The notes: generated by a model from the letters alone, not told the origin. Counted from the first letter of the stretch, positions 17,778 to 27,209 are shown. The stretch: 64,000 nt of DNA from Pontibacter lucknowensis (GCF_900156415.1 NZ_FTNM01000001.1:496001-560000), one strand, 5' to 3'. Program-made: numbers and translations.

Positions 17778-19952
17778 TTGGCCAAAGAGCAAAAATTTTT
17801 CTTACCTTACAAACTGATAAAGTCTCGGGCAAGCCATTTTCTGTCGCCGATAAAACTAAGCACGGTTTTCCGTTTTATGCTTTATAGAACCAACGCGAAA
17901 TCTCTATTTATTACCTCGGCTCTGGTCAGCTGGTCACTCCTGCTGGCTAATGTGCTGTTGGCGGCAGAGAGCTTGCGGCAGGAAAGCTCCAATGGCCTGG
18001 ATCTGCCTTTCGTCAACAATTTCCTGATCGTCGTCTTCATCATCTCTGTCTTTGGCTTCCAGCGCATGAGTGCCGACAATCTCAAGGGAATCGACTTTAT
18101 TGGCTACCTCTGGAATATCTTTGCCAAAGGAGGTATAGCCGCCTACCTGAGTGTTGCCTTGTACATGGTGTACCGCATGGTGACGAACTACTCTAATGTA
18201 CAGTCGCCGCTGCTACTGCACATGGTCTACCAGGTCAACTTTGGCTTGTTGGTGCTGTTCCTGGCAAAAGCCTTCTATGTGTGGCGCCAGTTGATCCTCT
18301 ACCACAAAAATAAGTTTATACAGATCGCCTGGGACTGGTACGAGATCCTGCTTTTTGCTACCCTGATTCTCACGCTGCTCAACTTCAACTACAGCAGCCT
18401 GATCTTTTTGCCATTGCTGGGCCTGATCGGGCTCTATACCTTGTTCCTGTGCACTAACCTGAAGTGGGTTGCCTACCTGACGTTCAACAAAAAGGGCAGG
18501 TCGCTTATTTTGCTCGTTGCCATCCTGCTGGCCTGCTACATCTTCGCAGACTTCTTCTACAACTTTGCAGACAGTCCGCTGCTGGTAATCGACTATACCG
18601 ATGTAGGTTTCCTGCTGCTGGCCATGTTCTTTGTGGCGCTGTATACCTTCGCCGCTTTCCTGGTAGCACTCTTCAGCTTACCCACCTCGAGTGTGTTTGA
18701 GCAAAAGAGCGAAGACCTGCTCAACTTCCAGCGCCTGAGCCAGTCCATACAGCAGGGCCAAAGCGAGAAGCAGGTATACGACATGCTTTTTGAGAGCACC
18801 GTGAAGGCGGCCGATGCCAGCGCTGCCTGGCTCGAGATATTCAAAGGCGAGAAAAAAGATGAAATAGAGTTATGTCATCAGCTCACCATAGAAGAAGAGC
18901 AGATTAAGCGTATACGGCACTTGCTGCTGGCCTACAACATCCAGCACATCGACTACATCAACAATAACCTCGACCGTAACCCTGGCTTCCGAGACCTGAC
19001 GCTGCCCTGGAAGTCACTGATTATTCTGCCCATCAAGTCCAAGAAGCACCTATTTGGGGTGCTATACCTGCTCAAGGATATAGAGCAGGGCTTTGACAGG
19101 GAAACCGTGAATGTACTGCGCACCTTCACCAACCAGACCATTCTCACGATCGAAAACCTGCGGTTGGTACACGAGTCGCTGCAGAATGAGCGTTATAAAG
19201 AAGAGCTTAAGATTGCCTCGCTCGTACAGGACAGCCTGATCCCGAAAAAATTCCCAAGTGACAGCTGGTTTGAGATTTCCACGCACGCGAAAGCAGCCAA
19301 AGAAGTAGGCGGTGACTTTTATGACTTCCTGCAACTCAGCGAGTCACGCATTGCCATTATCATAGGGGACGTGTCAGGCAAAGGTATTTCGGCGGCCTTC
19401 CACATGGCCCAGATGAAGGGTATTTTCCATGGCCTGATGCAACAGGATATGCCGCCGAGCGAGTTCATGAAACAGGCCAACAGTGCCCTAAGCCGATGCC
19501 TTGAGAAAACCTCTTTTATTACTTCTGCGCTATACATCATTGATTATCGCATGAAGGGCTTTATGTTTGCCCGCGCAGGCCACTGCCATACCCTGTACTA
19601 CAATTCCATGATGGATGACACCTTCTATTTCCAAACGGACGGACTGGGGCTTGGCATCATTCGTGATAAAAGTTATAACAATCACGTTCGGGAAATGTAT
19701 TATGATTACAACCCGAGCGATGTGATGGTAATCTACACAGATGGTATCGTGGAAGCTCGCAGCCCAGCCAACGAGGAGTATGGAGAGGAAAGGTTGCGCT
19801 ACATGCTCACACAGACCTACCACCTGGAGGCCGAAGATATCAAGTGCGCTATAATTAACGACCTGGAGGACTTTACCGGTCCGACAGAAAACCTATATGA
19901 TGACCAGACGCTGCTTGTCATCAAGTTTAAGCCGACTCAACCTAGTGAATAG
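17778..19952 (+). CDS. Membrane-anchored GAF/PP2C-type (SpoIIE/RsbU) serine phosphatase
   Basis: A 724-aa protein. The first ~300 residues contain about seven membrane helices. A GAF-like domain follows (about 325-475), then a linker helix (LRLVHESLQNERYKEELKIASLVQDSLIPKK is the phosphatase-entry region) and a PP2C/SpoIIE phosphatase (about 500-720). The phosphatase has the metal-binding Asp motifs GGDFYDF, GDVSGKGISAA and YTDGIVEA. RsbU-type phosphatases dephosphorylate a STAS protein, and genes for a STAS protein and a HATPase follow directly. The membrane part probably senses a signal. It starts the operon. The start codon is not certain; Met34 in the same frame could also serve. Confidence 0.9.
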   Translation: MAKEQKFFLPYKLIKSRASHFLSPIKLSTVFRFMLYRTNAKSLFITSALVSWSLLLANVLLAAESLRQESSNGLDLPFVNNFLIVVFIISVFGFQRMSADNLKGIDFIGYLWNIFAKGGIAAYLSVALYMVYRMVTNYSNVQSPLLLHMVYQVNFGLLVLFLAKAFYVWRQLILYHKNKFIQIAWDWYEILLFATLILTLLNFNYSSLIFLPLLGLIGLYTLFLCTNLKWVAYLTFNKKGRSLILLVAILLACYIFADFFYNFADSPLLVIDYTDVGFLLLAMFFVALYTFAAFLVALFSLPTSSVFEQKSEDLLNFQRLSQSIQQGQSEKQVYDMLFESTVKAADASAAWLEIFKGEKKDEIELCHQLTIEEEQIKRIRHLLLAYNIQHIDYINNNLDRNPGFRDLTLPWKSLIILPIKSKKHLFGVLYLLKDIEQGFDRETVNVLRTFTNQTILTIENLRLVHESLQNERYKEELKIASLVQDSLIPKKFPSDSWFEISTHAKAAKEVGGDFYDFLQLSESRIAIIIGDVSGKGISAAFHMAQMKGIFHGLMQQDMPPSEFMKQANSALSRCLEKTSFITSALYIIDYRMKGFMFARAGHCHTLYYNSMMDDTFYFQTDGLGLGIIRDKSYNNHVREMYYDYNPSDVMVIYTDGIVEARSPANEEYGEERLRYMLTQTYHLEAEDIKCAIINDLEDFTGPTENLYDDQTLLVIKFKPTQPSE

Positions 19953-19965
19953 TTATACGTAAAGG

Positions 19966-20310
19966 ATGCCGATGAAAATTACTAACCAAATCAAAGACAC
20001 AACGATCATCATCACCCTGGATGGTGAACTGGACGCAAGCTCATCTGTAATGCTCGATGAAGCGCTTTCCGACCCCGAGATCATGACCTACAGCAAGATT
20101 CTGGTAGACTGCAAAGACCTGAACTACATCTCGTCTGCGGGCCTTGGGGTATTCATTTCGCACCTGCAGCGATTTGAAGATGCACAGATCAAACTCATTT
20201 TCTACAACATGCAGGACAAAGTGCGCAACGTGTTCGAAATCCTGGGCCTCGACCTGCTCATGACTATCGTTTCGGATTACGAAGAAGCCATGACCATTGC
20301 TGATGAATAA
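19966..20310 (+). CDS. STAS-domain anti-sigma-factor antagonist (RsbV-like)
   Basis: A 114-aa STAS protein with the DLNYISSAGLGVF loop. Ser57 aligns with the serine phosphorylated in SpoIIAA/RsbV. It starts 13 nt after the phosphatase stop, with Met1 or Met3 (MKITNQ) as start. It should be phosphorylated by the HATPase kinase encoded next and dephosphorylated by the phosphatase encoded before it, toggling its binding partner. The real output target is unknown. Confidence 0.92.
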   Translation: MPMKITNQIKDTTIIITLDGELDASSSVMLDEALSDPEIMTYSKILVDCKDLNYISSAGLGVFISHLQRFEDAQIKLIFYNMQDKVRNVFEILGLDLLMTIVSDYEEAMTIADE

Positions 20311-20713
20311 TAAAATTACAGTTAGCTGTACTAAAAAAAATCTGAAGCAAATACGGGACTTCGTCACGGAGTATCTGGCAGGCTATAAGCTGACAGATAT
20401 CCTGATGAACCAGATCGTATTGGCTGTGGATGAGATATGCGCCAACCTCATCATCCACGCCAACCACGAAGACCCGTCCAAAAATATTTCCCTCGCTATC
20501 ACAGAGAAAGCGGGCATGCTCAAATTCGAGATCATCGACAATGGGGTGGCCTTCCGACGGTCTGAGTACAGAGAGCCTAACATCGAAGAACACATCCGCA
20601 TCGGCAAAAAGGGGGGCGTCGGCATCGCCCTCGTCAACCGCATTATGGATCGGGTGGAGTTCGAGTCAAACACGAGGCAGAACACCTGCCTCCTCTACAA
20701 AAAAATTAAATAG
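20303..20713 (+). CDS. GHKL-type serine kinase / anti-sigma regulator (RsbW-like)
   Basis: A 136-aa HATPase_c domain protein from the ATG at 20303, which overlaps the STAS stop by 8 nt; a TTG six bases upstream is in the same frame. It has the N-box DEICANLIIHAN, the G1 box IDNGVAF and the G2 region GKKGGVGIALV. RsbW/SpoIIAB proteins bind and inhibit an output protein and phosphorylate the STAS antagonist. No sigma factor gene follows, so the partner is encoded elsewhere or is not a sigma factor. Confidence 0.92.
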   Translation: MNNKITVSCTKKNLKQIRDFVTEYLAGYKLTDILMNQIVLAVDEICANLIIHANHEDPSKNISLAITEKAGMLKFEIIDNGVAFRRSEYREPNIEEHIRIGKKGGVGIALVNRIMDRVEFESNTRQNTCLLYKKIK

Positions 20714-20877
20714 GGCTGAGCTGCACACTTTTAGCGCCCCTTGTCCGTTATCCGGAACGAAATCGCATGCAATAGGATTATAGTGGTACTTTTTGACTAA
20801 TCTGTCAGAAAAATTAACTAAAATTGCATGATCTGACCTCGTCAGGACAAAACCAAGCGTTAGTTTATCATCTATTT

Positions 20878-23187
20878 ATGCGCAGCAATCAACTACTTGT
20901 TGCGGCAGCAGCCCTCTTAATGGCTGGCTGTACCGCAACCAGGAAGAATGACAAGCAGGAACCTATCATTGCTACCATTGGCTCCCAACCTATTTACACA
21001 TCCGAGTTTCAGTATGTGTATGAGAAGAACAACGGAGGCAATGAAGACGCCTATACCCGCCAGAGTGTAAGCGAATACCTCGATCTCTATACCCGTTTCA
21101 AGCTGAAGGTGATGGAAGGCGAAAGCCGTGGCCTGGATACCACCACCGCTTTTAAGCGCGAACTGGAGGGCTATAAGGAACAACTCGCCCAACCCTATCT
21201 CACCGAAAAAAGCGTGACTGACCAGCTGGTGCAGGAGGCTTACGAGCGCCTGAAACAGGAGGTGAACGCATCGCACATACTGCTCGGCCTACCCAACGAC
21301 CCAAGCCCGCAGGATACACTGGCTGCTTACAACCAAGCCCTGGAGCTGCGCAAGCGATTGGAGGCTGGAGAGGCCTTTGAAAAGCTTGCCCGTGAGTTTT
21401 CACACGACCCATCGGCAGCTGAAAACGGTGGCAACTTGGGCTACTTTACAGCCATGCAGATGGTATACCGCTTCGAAGACGCTGCCTACAAGACTCCGGT
21501 CGGACAGATCTCGATGCCGGTACGCACCCGCTTCGGCTATCACCTGATCAAGGTAAACGACAAGCGTGCAGCACAGGGCGAAGTGAAAGTCGCACACATC
21601 ATGGTACGTGCCACACCGGGTATGCCGAAGGCAGACTCGCTGGCAGCCAAGCAGCGCATCGATGCCATCTACAAGCGCGTGCAGCGCAACGAGAGTTGGG
21701 ATCGCCTGGCCGCTGAGTTTTCTGAAGACGCCAACTCTGCCGCCAACGGCGGGGAGCTGCCCTGGTTCGGTACCGGCCGCATGATCCCTTCGTTTGAGGA
21801 GGTTTCATTTGCCTTGAAAAAAGAGGGTGAAGTGGCCCCTCCGGTACTGACGCCTTACGGATGGCACATTATCAAACTTATCGGCAAACAATCGCTTCCT
21901 CCGTTTGAGGACATGGAGCAGAACTTGCGCAACAAGATTGCCAAAGACTCCCGCTCCGAGCTGAACAAAGCAGCCTTCCTGAAGCGCATCAAATCAGAAA
22001 ACAACTTCAGCGAAGATGCCACCGTGAAAGCTGCTGCTTTGGGCAAGGCGACAGATGCCCTGATGCAAGGCAAGTGGGACTATGATACTGCTGATAAAAC
22101 ACTGAAGAACACATTGTTCACGATACAGGGCAAGCCTTATACCGTGGCCGACTTCTATACCTATGTGAAGGCTGAGCAGCGTCCGCGTATGGCGGGCACC
22201 CCACAGCACCACATGAGCTCGCTCTATGACAACTTCGTGCAGAAGAGCCTGCTGGCCTACGAGCGTGCCAACCTGGAGAACAAGTATCCGGATTACCGCA
22301 TGCTGGTGCGTGAGTACCACGACGGTATCCTGCTGTTCCAGTTGATGGACGAGAAGGTATGGTCAAAGGCGGTAGAAGATACAGCTGGCCTCCAGGCGTA
22401 CTTTGAGCAGAACCGTGATAAGTACCAGTGGAAAGAGCGTGCACATGCCACCGTGATCAGCGCTGCCAATGCGGAACTGCTCACCAAAGCACAGCAGCAG
22501 TTGAGCGAGCGCCGCTACGAGGTACGCAACGGCAAACCTGCTGATATTACCTTCGAAACAAACAGCGCCACCCCGGATCAGGCAAGTATAGCCCGACTGA
22601 ACGAACTTGCTGACCGCTTAAGCAACAACCCAAACCTGACGCTGGAAGTGAATGGCCATGCCGATGCACGTGAAGCAGCTGGCAAGCGTGATCTTTCCGC
22701 AGAGCGTTCACAGGCTATAATGGCTTACCTGACGGCCCGTGGCGTAGCAGCAGACCAGCTCAGCGCCAAAGCACTGGGCAAAACCAAACAAGCCGCTGCT
22801 GACAATACCGAAACAGGTCGCCGCCGCAACAGACGCGTGTCATTCACGCTTTACTCTTCAGAGTTGAGCGCACTGGCTGACAACCTGAATGCTGGCAACC
22901 CGCTGGGTGTACAGATCGTCGAGAAAAAATTCCAGAAAGGCGAAAACAAAGCTGTGGACGCTGTGAAGTGGGAAAAAGGATCTTATAATACCGAACTGAA
23001 CGGACGCCAGTACCTGGTGATCGTGCACGACGTACTTGCTCCTGCTCCAAAGCAGCTTTCTGAAGTGAGAGGTCAGGTAACGGCCGACTACCAGAACTAC
23101 CTGGACGAGCAGTGGGTAAAGCAGCTACAGGAAAAGAACCCAGTTAGTGTTAACCAGACAGAGGTCGATAAAATTATCAGAAAATAA
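20878..23187 (+). CDS. Lipoprotein with two parvulin PPIase domains and an embedded OmpA-like domain
   Basis: 769 aa from the ATG at 20878, which gives a clean lipoprotein signal (MRSNQLLVAA to LLMAGC, Cys18); the upstream in-frame ATG (20824) would bury it. It contains a SurA/PpiD-like N-terminal helix region, two parvulin modules (about 130-240 and 245-355, with ASHILLG/FGYHLIKV and VAHIMVR/YGWHIIKL), a helical stretch, then an OmpA-like peptidoglycan-binding domain (about 555-665: ITFETNSATPD, NGHADAREAAGKRDLSAERS, GRRRNRRVSF). A closing PPIase-type tail follows. It is probably a periplasmic or outer-membrane-attached chaperone tethered to the cell wall. It begins a folding operon with the next gene. 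Confidence 0.88.
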   Translation: MRSNQLLVAAAALLMAGCTATRKNDKQEPIIATIGSQPIYTSEFQYVYEKNNGGNEDAYTRQSVSEYLDLYTRFKLKVMEGESRGLDTTTAFKRELEGYKEQLAQPYLTEKSVTDQLVQEAYERLKQEVNASHILLGLPNDPSPQDTLAAYNQALELRKRLEAGEAFEKLAREFSHDPSAAENGGNLGYFTAMQMVYRFEDAAYKTPVGQISMPVRTRFGYHLIKVNDKRAAQGEVKVAHIMVRATPGMPKADSLAAKQRIDAIYKRVQRNESWDRLAAEFSEDANSAANGGELPWFGTGRMIPSFEEVSFALKKEGEVAPPVLTPYGWHIIKLIGKQSLPPFEDMEQNLRNKIAKDSRSELNKAAFLKRIKSENNFSEDATVKAAALGKATDALMQGKWDYDTADKTLKNTLFTIQGKPYTVADFYTYVKAEQRPRMAGTPQHHMSSLYDNFVQKSLLAYERANLENKYPDYRMLVREYHDGILLFQLMDEKVWSKAVEDTAGLQAYFEQNRDKYQWKERAHATVISAANAELLTKAQQQLSERRYEVRNGKPADITFETNSATPDQASIARLNELADRLSNNPNLTLEVNGHADAREAAGKRDLSAERSQAIMAYLTARGVAADQLSAKALGKTKQAAADNTETGRRRNRRVSFTLYSSELSALADNLNAGNPLGVQIVEKKFQKGENKAVDAVKWEKGSYNTELNGRQYLVIVHDVLAPAPKQLSEVRGQVTADYQNYLDEQWVKQLQEKNPVSVNQTEVDKIIRK

Positions 23188-23223
23188 AGCGGGTCCGCAA
23201 CGAGAGAACCGATAGAAGCCAAC

Positions 23224-24597
23224 ATGCATAACACAATCTATAAAACGAAAAACCTAGCCCTGCTACTGCTCAGCCTGATCACAGTATTTACAGCTACGGC
23301 ACAAGCACCTACCCAGAAAAAACTGGACGGCATCATTGCCAAGGTAGACAACCATGTGATCCTGCGTTCCGAACTTGAATTCAGCTACCTGCAGTACCTG
23401 GCCCAGAACAAACAGCAGCCAAGCGAACAGAACGAGCCGTTGAAGTGCGAGATACTTAAGTCGATGGTACAGGAGAAGCTGTTGCTGGCCCGTGCCGAGA
23501 TTGACTCAGTTGTAGTGGAGGAAGCTGCCGTAACCGGTGAGTTGAACCGCCGAATTGAGTACCTTGCCTCACAAGTGGGTGGCACCGAGCGTCTTGAGCA
23601 GTATTACAAAAAGAGTATCAAGCAGTTGCGCGACGAACTGCGCCGCACTGTTCGCAACCAAATGGTGTCTGAGAAGATGCAGCGTGATATCACTGAGAAA
23701 GTAACCGTTACACCGAAAGAGGTGCGTCGCTATTTCAACCAGATCCCTGCTGACAGCTTGCCTTACTTCTCCAGCGAGGTGCAACTGAGCCACATCGTGA
23801 AGTACGCAGAGGTGAGCCGCCAGCAGAAGCAGGCTGCCCGCCAGCAACTGGAAGCTTTACGTGAGCGCATTGTGGCTGGAGAAGACTTTGCCACACTGGC
23901 ACGTGAGTACTCGCAAGACCCTGGTTCAGCAGAAGCAGGTGGAGAACTGGGCTTCTTTAAGAAGAAAGAACTGGTACCAGAGTATGAAGCCGCCGCGCTG
24001 CGCCTCGAGCCGGGGCAGATGTCTAACGTCATAGAGTCAATGTTCGGCTTCCACCTGATCCAGATGATCGAGCGCAAAGGCCAGGAGTTCAACACACGTC
24101 ATATCCTGATCAAGCCTGCCACCGCCCGTGTGGATGTGCAGGATGCCATCGCCGCCCTGGACAGTGTGCGTACGCTGATCGTGAATGACAGCATCAGCTT
24201 TGCCAAGGCTGCCAAAGATTTTTCAGACGACAAGAACACAAAAGACAACGGTGGTACCCTGATGAGCCGTATGACTGGTAGCTCTTACATCCCGATGGAT
24301 GAAGTGGAACCAGGTATATTCTTCGTAATCGACACCATGAAAGTTGGTGATGTGTCGAAGCCGGTTACCTTCACAACGCCTGACGGTAGAGAAGCAGCCC
24401 GCATCATCCAGCTTCGTTACAAATCGTCTCCTCACCTCGCCAACCTGCGCGACGACTACCAGAAGATCGCCGCTGCCGCCCTGGCACAGAAAAGAGACAA
24501 AGCTGTGGATGAGTGGTTCCGAAAAAACATTGACACCGTATTCATTGAGATCGATCCGGACTACGACCGATGTAAAGTGCTTGACTTAACGCAATAG
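23224..24597 (+). CDS. SurA-like periplasmic peptidyl-prolyl isomerase chaperone
   Basis: A 457-aa periplasmic protein with a signal peptide (about 1-27, LALLLLSLITVFTATAQA). The N-terminal chaperone module begins LDGIIAKVDNHVILRSELE, the SurA-type opening. Two parvulin domains follow (about 180-280, VQLSHIV to FGFHLIQM; and about 285-395, FNTRHILIKP). SurA escorts unfolded beta-barrel proteins to the BAM complex. It lies 36 nt downstream of the PPIase/OmpA lipoprotein gene and 6 nt upstream of the MoxR gene, so the three probably form one transcript. The position supports an outer-membrane biogenesis role. Confidence 0.9.
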   Translation: MHNTIYKTKNLALLLLSLITVFTATAQAPTQKKLDGIIAKVDNHVILRSELEFSYLQYLAQNKQQPSEQNEPLKCEILKSMVQEKLLLARAEIDSVVVEEAAVTGELNRRIEYLASQVGGTERLEQYYKKSIKQLRDELRRTVRNQMVSEKMQRDITEKVTVTPKEVRRYFNQIPADSLPYFSSEVQLSHIVKYAEVSRQQKQAARQQLEALRERIVAGEDFATLAREYSQDPGSAEAGGELGFFKKKELVPEYEAAALRLEPGQMSNVIESMFGFHLIQMIERKGQEFNTRHILIKPATARVDVQDAIAALDSVRTLIVNDSISFAKAAKDFSDDKNTKDNGGTLMSRMTGSSYIPMDEVEPGIFFVIDTMKVGDVSKPVTFTTPDGREAARIIQLRYKSSPHLANLRDDYQKIAAAALAQKRDKAVDEWFRKNIDTVFIEIDPDYDRCKVLDLTQ

Positions 24598-24603
24598 ACA
24601 CCC

Positions 24604-25569
24604 ATGAAGCAGTATACCTCTGACAAAGAAGCAGCCGATGCGCTGCACCGCTCCTACCAGGACCTCACTTCCGAAATATCTAAAGTTATAGTAGGACAGG
24701 AAGAGGTCGTGCGCCTGGTGCTCACAGCCGTTTTTTGTCAGGGGCACTGCCTATTAGTTGGAGTACCTGGCCTTGCCAAAACCCTCCTCATCCAGACCAT
24801 CGCCTCTTCGCTGGACATGTCTTTCAGTCGGGTGCAGTTCACCCCGGATTTGATGCCGAGTGACATCGTGGGTGCCGAGACACTGGACAAGGACCGTAAT
24901 TTCAACTTTGTAACGGGTCCTATCTTTGCCAACATCATTCTGGCGGATGAGATCAACCGTACTCCTCCCAAAACACAGGCAGCCCTGCTGGAGGCCATGC
25001 AGGAGTATGCCGTGACAGTTGCCGGCAAGCGCTACGAACTTCCACGCCCGTTCTTTGTGCTCGCCACCCAAAACCCGATCGAGCAGGAAGGCACCTATCC
25101 CCTGCCTGAGGCACAGCTCGACCGCTTCATGTTCAACATCACGCTGGGCTATCCAAGCTACGAGTCGGAGCTGCAGATCGTGAAGAACACCACCGGCGCT
25201 GCCCGTGTGGCACTTGACAAGATCTTGCACGCTGATGACATCCTGGCTTTCCAGCAACTGGTGCGCCGCGTGCCTGTAGTGGACAATGTAGTGGAGTACG
25301 CCGTGAAACTGGTGCACAAAACCCGTCCTAATACAGCGATGGGGTCAGAACGGGCTAGTCAATACCTGGAGTGGGGTGCCGGTCCGCGTGCCTCGCAGCA
25401 TTTGATCATTGGGGCGAAGTGTAACGCCCTGCTCAATGGCAAGTACTCGCCTGATATAGAAGATGTGCAGGCTGTTGCACTCCCTATCCTGCGTCACCGC
25501 ATCGTGCGCAACTTCAAGGCTGAGGCTGAGGGCATCACAGTGGAGCAGCTGATCCAGGAATTGCTGTAA
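24604..25569 (+). CDS. MoxR-family AAA+ ATPase
   Basis: A 321-aa cytosolic ATPase with Walker A GVPGLAKT (53-60), Walker B ILADEINRTPPK, the sensor region ATQNPIEQEGTYPLPEAQLDRF and a C-terminal lid. MoxR proteins act as chaperones in the assembly or metalation of protein complexes, often with DUF58 and von Willebrand A proteins. No such partners follow here; the gene is instead 6 nt downstream of the SurA-like gene. A repeat-rich intergenic region follows. The client is unknown. Confidence 0.95.
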   Translation: MKQYTSDKEAADALHRSYQDLTSEISKVIVGQEEVVRLVLTAVFCQGHCLLVGVPGLAKTLLIQTIASSLDMSFSRVQFTPDLMPSDIVGAETLDKDRNFNFVTGPIFANIILADEINRTPPKTQAALLEAMQEYAVTVAGKRYELPRPFFVLATQNPIEQEGTYPLPEAQLDRFMFNITLGYPSYESELQIVKNTTGAARVALDKILHADDILAFQQLVRRVPVVDNVVEYAVKLVHKTRPNTAMGSERASQYLEWGAGPRASQHLIIGAKCNALLNGKYSPDIEDVQAVALPILRHRIVRNFKAEAEGITVEQLIQELL

Positions 25570-25573
25570 ACGT

Positions 25574-25760
25574 TAATTGCTGATTGTTTAGAAGTTAATA
25601 AGGTATAACTTCAGATAGCTGAATATACTTAAAGTGTGAAACTAAAATCGTGACTTCCACATTACCTTGCTATACACAGGTTTCCAACAATCTAGCAATT
25701 GAACAACTCAACTATTCAAGAGTCAACAATTAACAGTCAACAACCAACAATTCTTCAAAC
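25574..25760. repeat. Dispersed intergenic repeat, family A, copy 1
   Basis: It begins with AATTGCTGATTGTT directly after the MoxR stop. It ends in an AT-rich part with AACAATCTAGCAATTGAAC and CAACAATTAACAGTCAAC, an inverted and degenerate version of the start. The same organisation occurs at 33318-33487. Both copies are bounded by a stop codon on one side and a TAnnTTTG promoter element on the other. Confidence 0.55.
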
Positions 25761-25786
25761 AATTTAGCAATCTAAGCTTATTGGTG

Positions 25787-25794
25787 TAATTTTG
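25787..25794 (+). promoter_or_regulatory. Candidate -7 promoter element TAATTTTG
   Basis: TAATTTTG matches TAnnTTTG 38 nt before the hypothetical gene at 25832. No perfect TTG is found 19-21 nt upstream. Confidence 0.5.
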
Positions 25795-25831
25795 CGGCTG
25801 TACTGATTTTTGACATATTACCCTGAAACTT

Positions 25832-26263
25832 ATGGAGGCGGCAGCGCTATACGTTCGCTTTAAAGACAATCTGGCCACTATCATCGGAGCCCTGAACAGC
25901 AAACTGGAAGTTCGCTCCATGCCTTATAATGTATCTATTCCGCTAGAGGTAGACCTGCTGGCTGACATCCTGCGCCTGCACGGCCTTGACTTCAAATCTG
26001 AAACAGCAGGTGCTGCTCGCCTGGAAGACTTCACCCGCTGGTTTGAGCAGAACGAGAACGTAGTAATGGATACTTTGCAGCGCGTACTGGAAGAAAAGCG
26101 AGCCTACATGAAAACAGCAGGCGGCGTGGTACTGCAAAAAGAAATGCTGATCCGCAGACTGGAGTATTTCAATGAAACGGCCCATACCCTGGAGGTGATG
26201 ATGCGCCAACAGCAACTTAACAGCCCCAAACACTTCAAGTACCCTTTCCTACTGAATCAATAG
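25832..26263 (+). CDS. Conserved-looking hypothetical protein
   Basis: A 143-aa soluble, mostly alpha-helical protein with no signal peptide or membrane segment. It has charged amphipathic helices (about 75-130, VVMDTLQRVLEEKRAYMK and LIRRLEYFNETAHTLEVMMRQQQ) that could form a coiled coil. No catalytic motif or known family is recognised. A TAATTTTG promoter element lies upstream and a strong terminator follows, so it is an isolated transcription unit. The good coding frame and boundaries support a real gene. Confidence 0.75.
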   Translation: MEAAALYVRFKDNLATIIGALNSKLEVRSMPYNVSIPLEVDLLADILRLHGLDFKSETAGAARLEDFTRWFEQNENVVMDTLQRVLEEKRAYMKTAGGVVLQKEMLIRRLEYFNETAHTLEVMMRQQQLNSPKHFKYPFLLNQ

Positions 26264-26287
26264 CCAGCGACTATACCTGATAAAAGC

Positions 26288-26321
26288 AAAGCGCCCGCAG
26301 ACTTACACCTGCGGGCGCTTT
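26288..26321. terminator. Bidirectional terminator between convergent genes
   Basis: Perfect 13-bp arms AAAGCGCCCGCAG (26288-26300) and CTGCGGGCGCTTT (26309-26321) with an 8-nt loop lie between the plus gene ending at 26263 and the minus gene ending at 26343. T-rich tails occur on both sides. Confidence 0.88.
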
Positions 26322-26342
26322 GTTCTTTATGACACGGAGAGC

Positions 26343-27209
26343 TTACTTATTCCGGATGGAGGTATGCCCCTCTTTGGAGTGCTCCAGGTCCAGGTCGCCT
26401 TTGGGCTGCTTCTTCATGCTGGAGTCCGCCTCCTCGCCTACAGGGCCTTTGGTGACCGTGATGCCTCCATCAACCATATAAAGTGCACCCGTCACATACG
26501 AAGCCTCGTCTGAGGCCAGGAAGCAGTAGACGTTCGCTACCTCCTCCGGGCTGCCTCGGCGGCCCATGGGCGTGGCTACCTTCATGGTCTTCACCATCTT
26601 CTTATCCATTGGTCCGGTGCTTTTGTGCGTCCAGGCGGTATCGATTGGTCCCGGGCCTACAACATTAACCCGTACACCAAACTGAGACTGCTCCACAGCG
26701 AGCCCTTTCATGAAAGCATGTATAAATCCTTTGGTACCACCGTAGGGCGCATTCTGTGCTATACCGATCACACCGGCCTCTGATCCGGCCGACACGATGT
26801 TTCCTTTTGTTTTGTGCAATTCGGGCAGCGCGGCCTTGCTCATGGCAAATGCTGACTTGATGTTGTTCTTGATCATGTAGTCCAGCGCCTCCTCTGTATA
26901 GTCCTGCAGCATGTTCACCTCCGGAAAAACACCGGCATTGTTAATCAGGATGTCAAGTTGCCCATACTCCTTTACAGCCAACTCGACGCATTCCTTGGCA
27001 TTGACTTCTTTGGAGATATCACCATTATAAGCGATGGCTTCTCCTCCCTCCTTTTGGATCTCCTTCACTACATCGTCTACGGGGTCCTCTGGAAAGCCTG
27101 CTACCACCACACGGGCACCTTCCTGCGCAAATTTCTTGCAGATGGCCTCTCCTATACCTGTACCGCCGCCTGTCACAATAGCGACCTTGCCTTCTAATCT
27201 GTTTTTCAT
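26343..27209 (-). CDS. Short-chain dehydrogenase/reductase
   Basis: 288 aa from the ATG at 27207-27209 (MKNRLEGKVAIVTGG); nine further residues upstream are open but unlikely. A classical SDR: TGGGTGIG cofactor loop, NNAGVFPE, catalytic Ser in IVSAGSEAG, and the Tyr-x-x-x-Lys pair in APYGGTKG. The C-terminal DEASYVTGALYMVDGG is typical. An unusual ~35-residue charged tail (EEADSSMKKQPKGDLDLEHS) follows the fold. The substrate is unknown; stress-type glucose/ribitol dehydrogenase-like SDRs share such features. Confidence 0.92.
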   Translation of the reverse strand: MKNRLEGKVAIVTGGGTGIGEAICKKFAQEGARVVVAGFPEDPVDDVVKEIQKEGGEAIAYNGDISKEVNAKECVELAVKEYGQLDILINNAGVFPEVNMLQDYTEEALDYMIKNNIKSAFAMSKAALPELHKTKGNIVSAGSEAGVIGIAQNAPYGGTKGFIHAFMKGLAVEQSQFGVRVNVVGPGPIDTAWTHKSTGPMDKKMVKTMKVATPMGRRGSPEEVANVYCFLASDEASYVTGALYMVDGGITVTKGPVGEEADSSMKKQPKGDLDLEHSKEGHTSIRNK

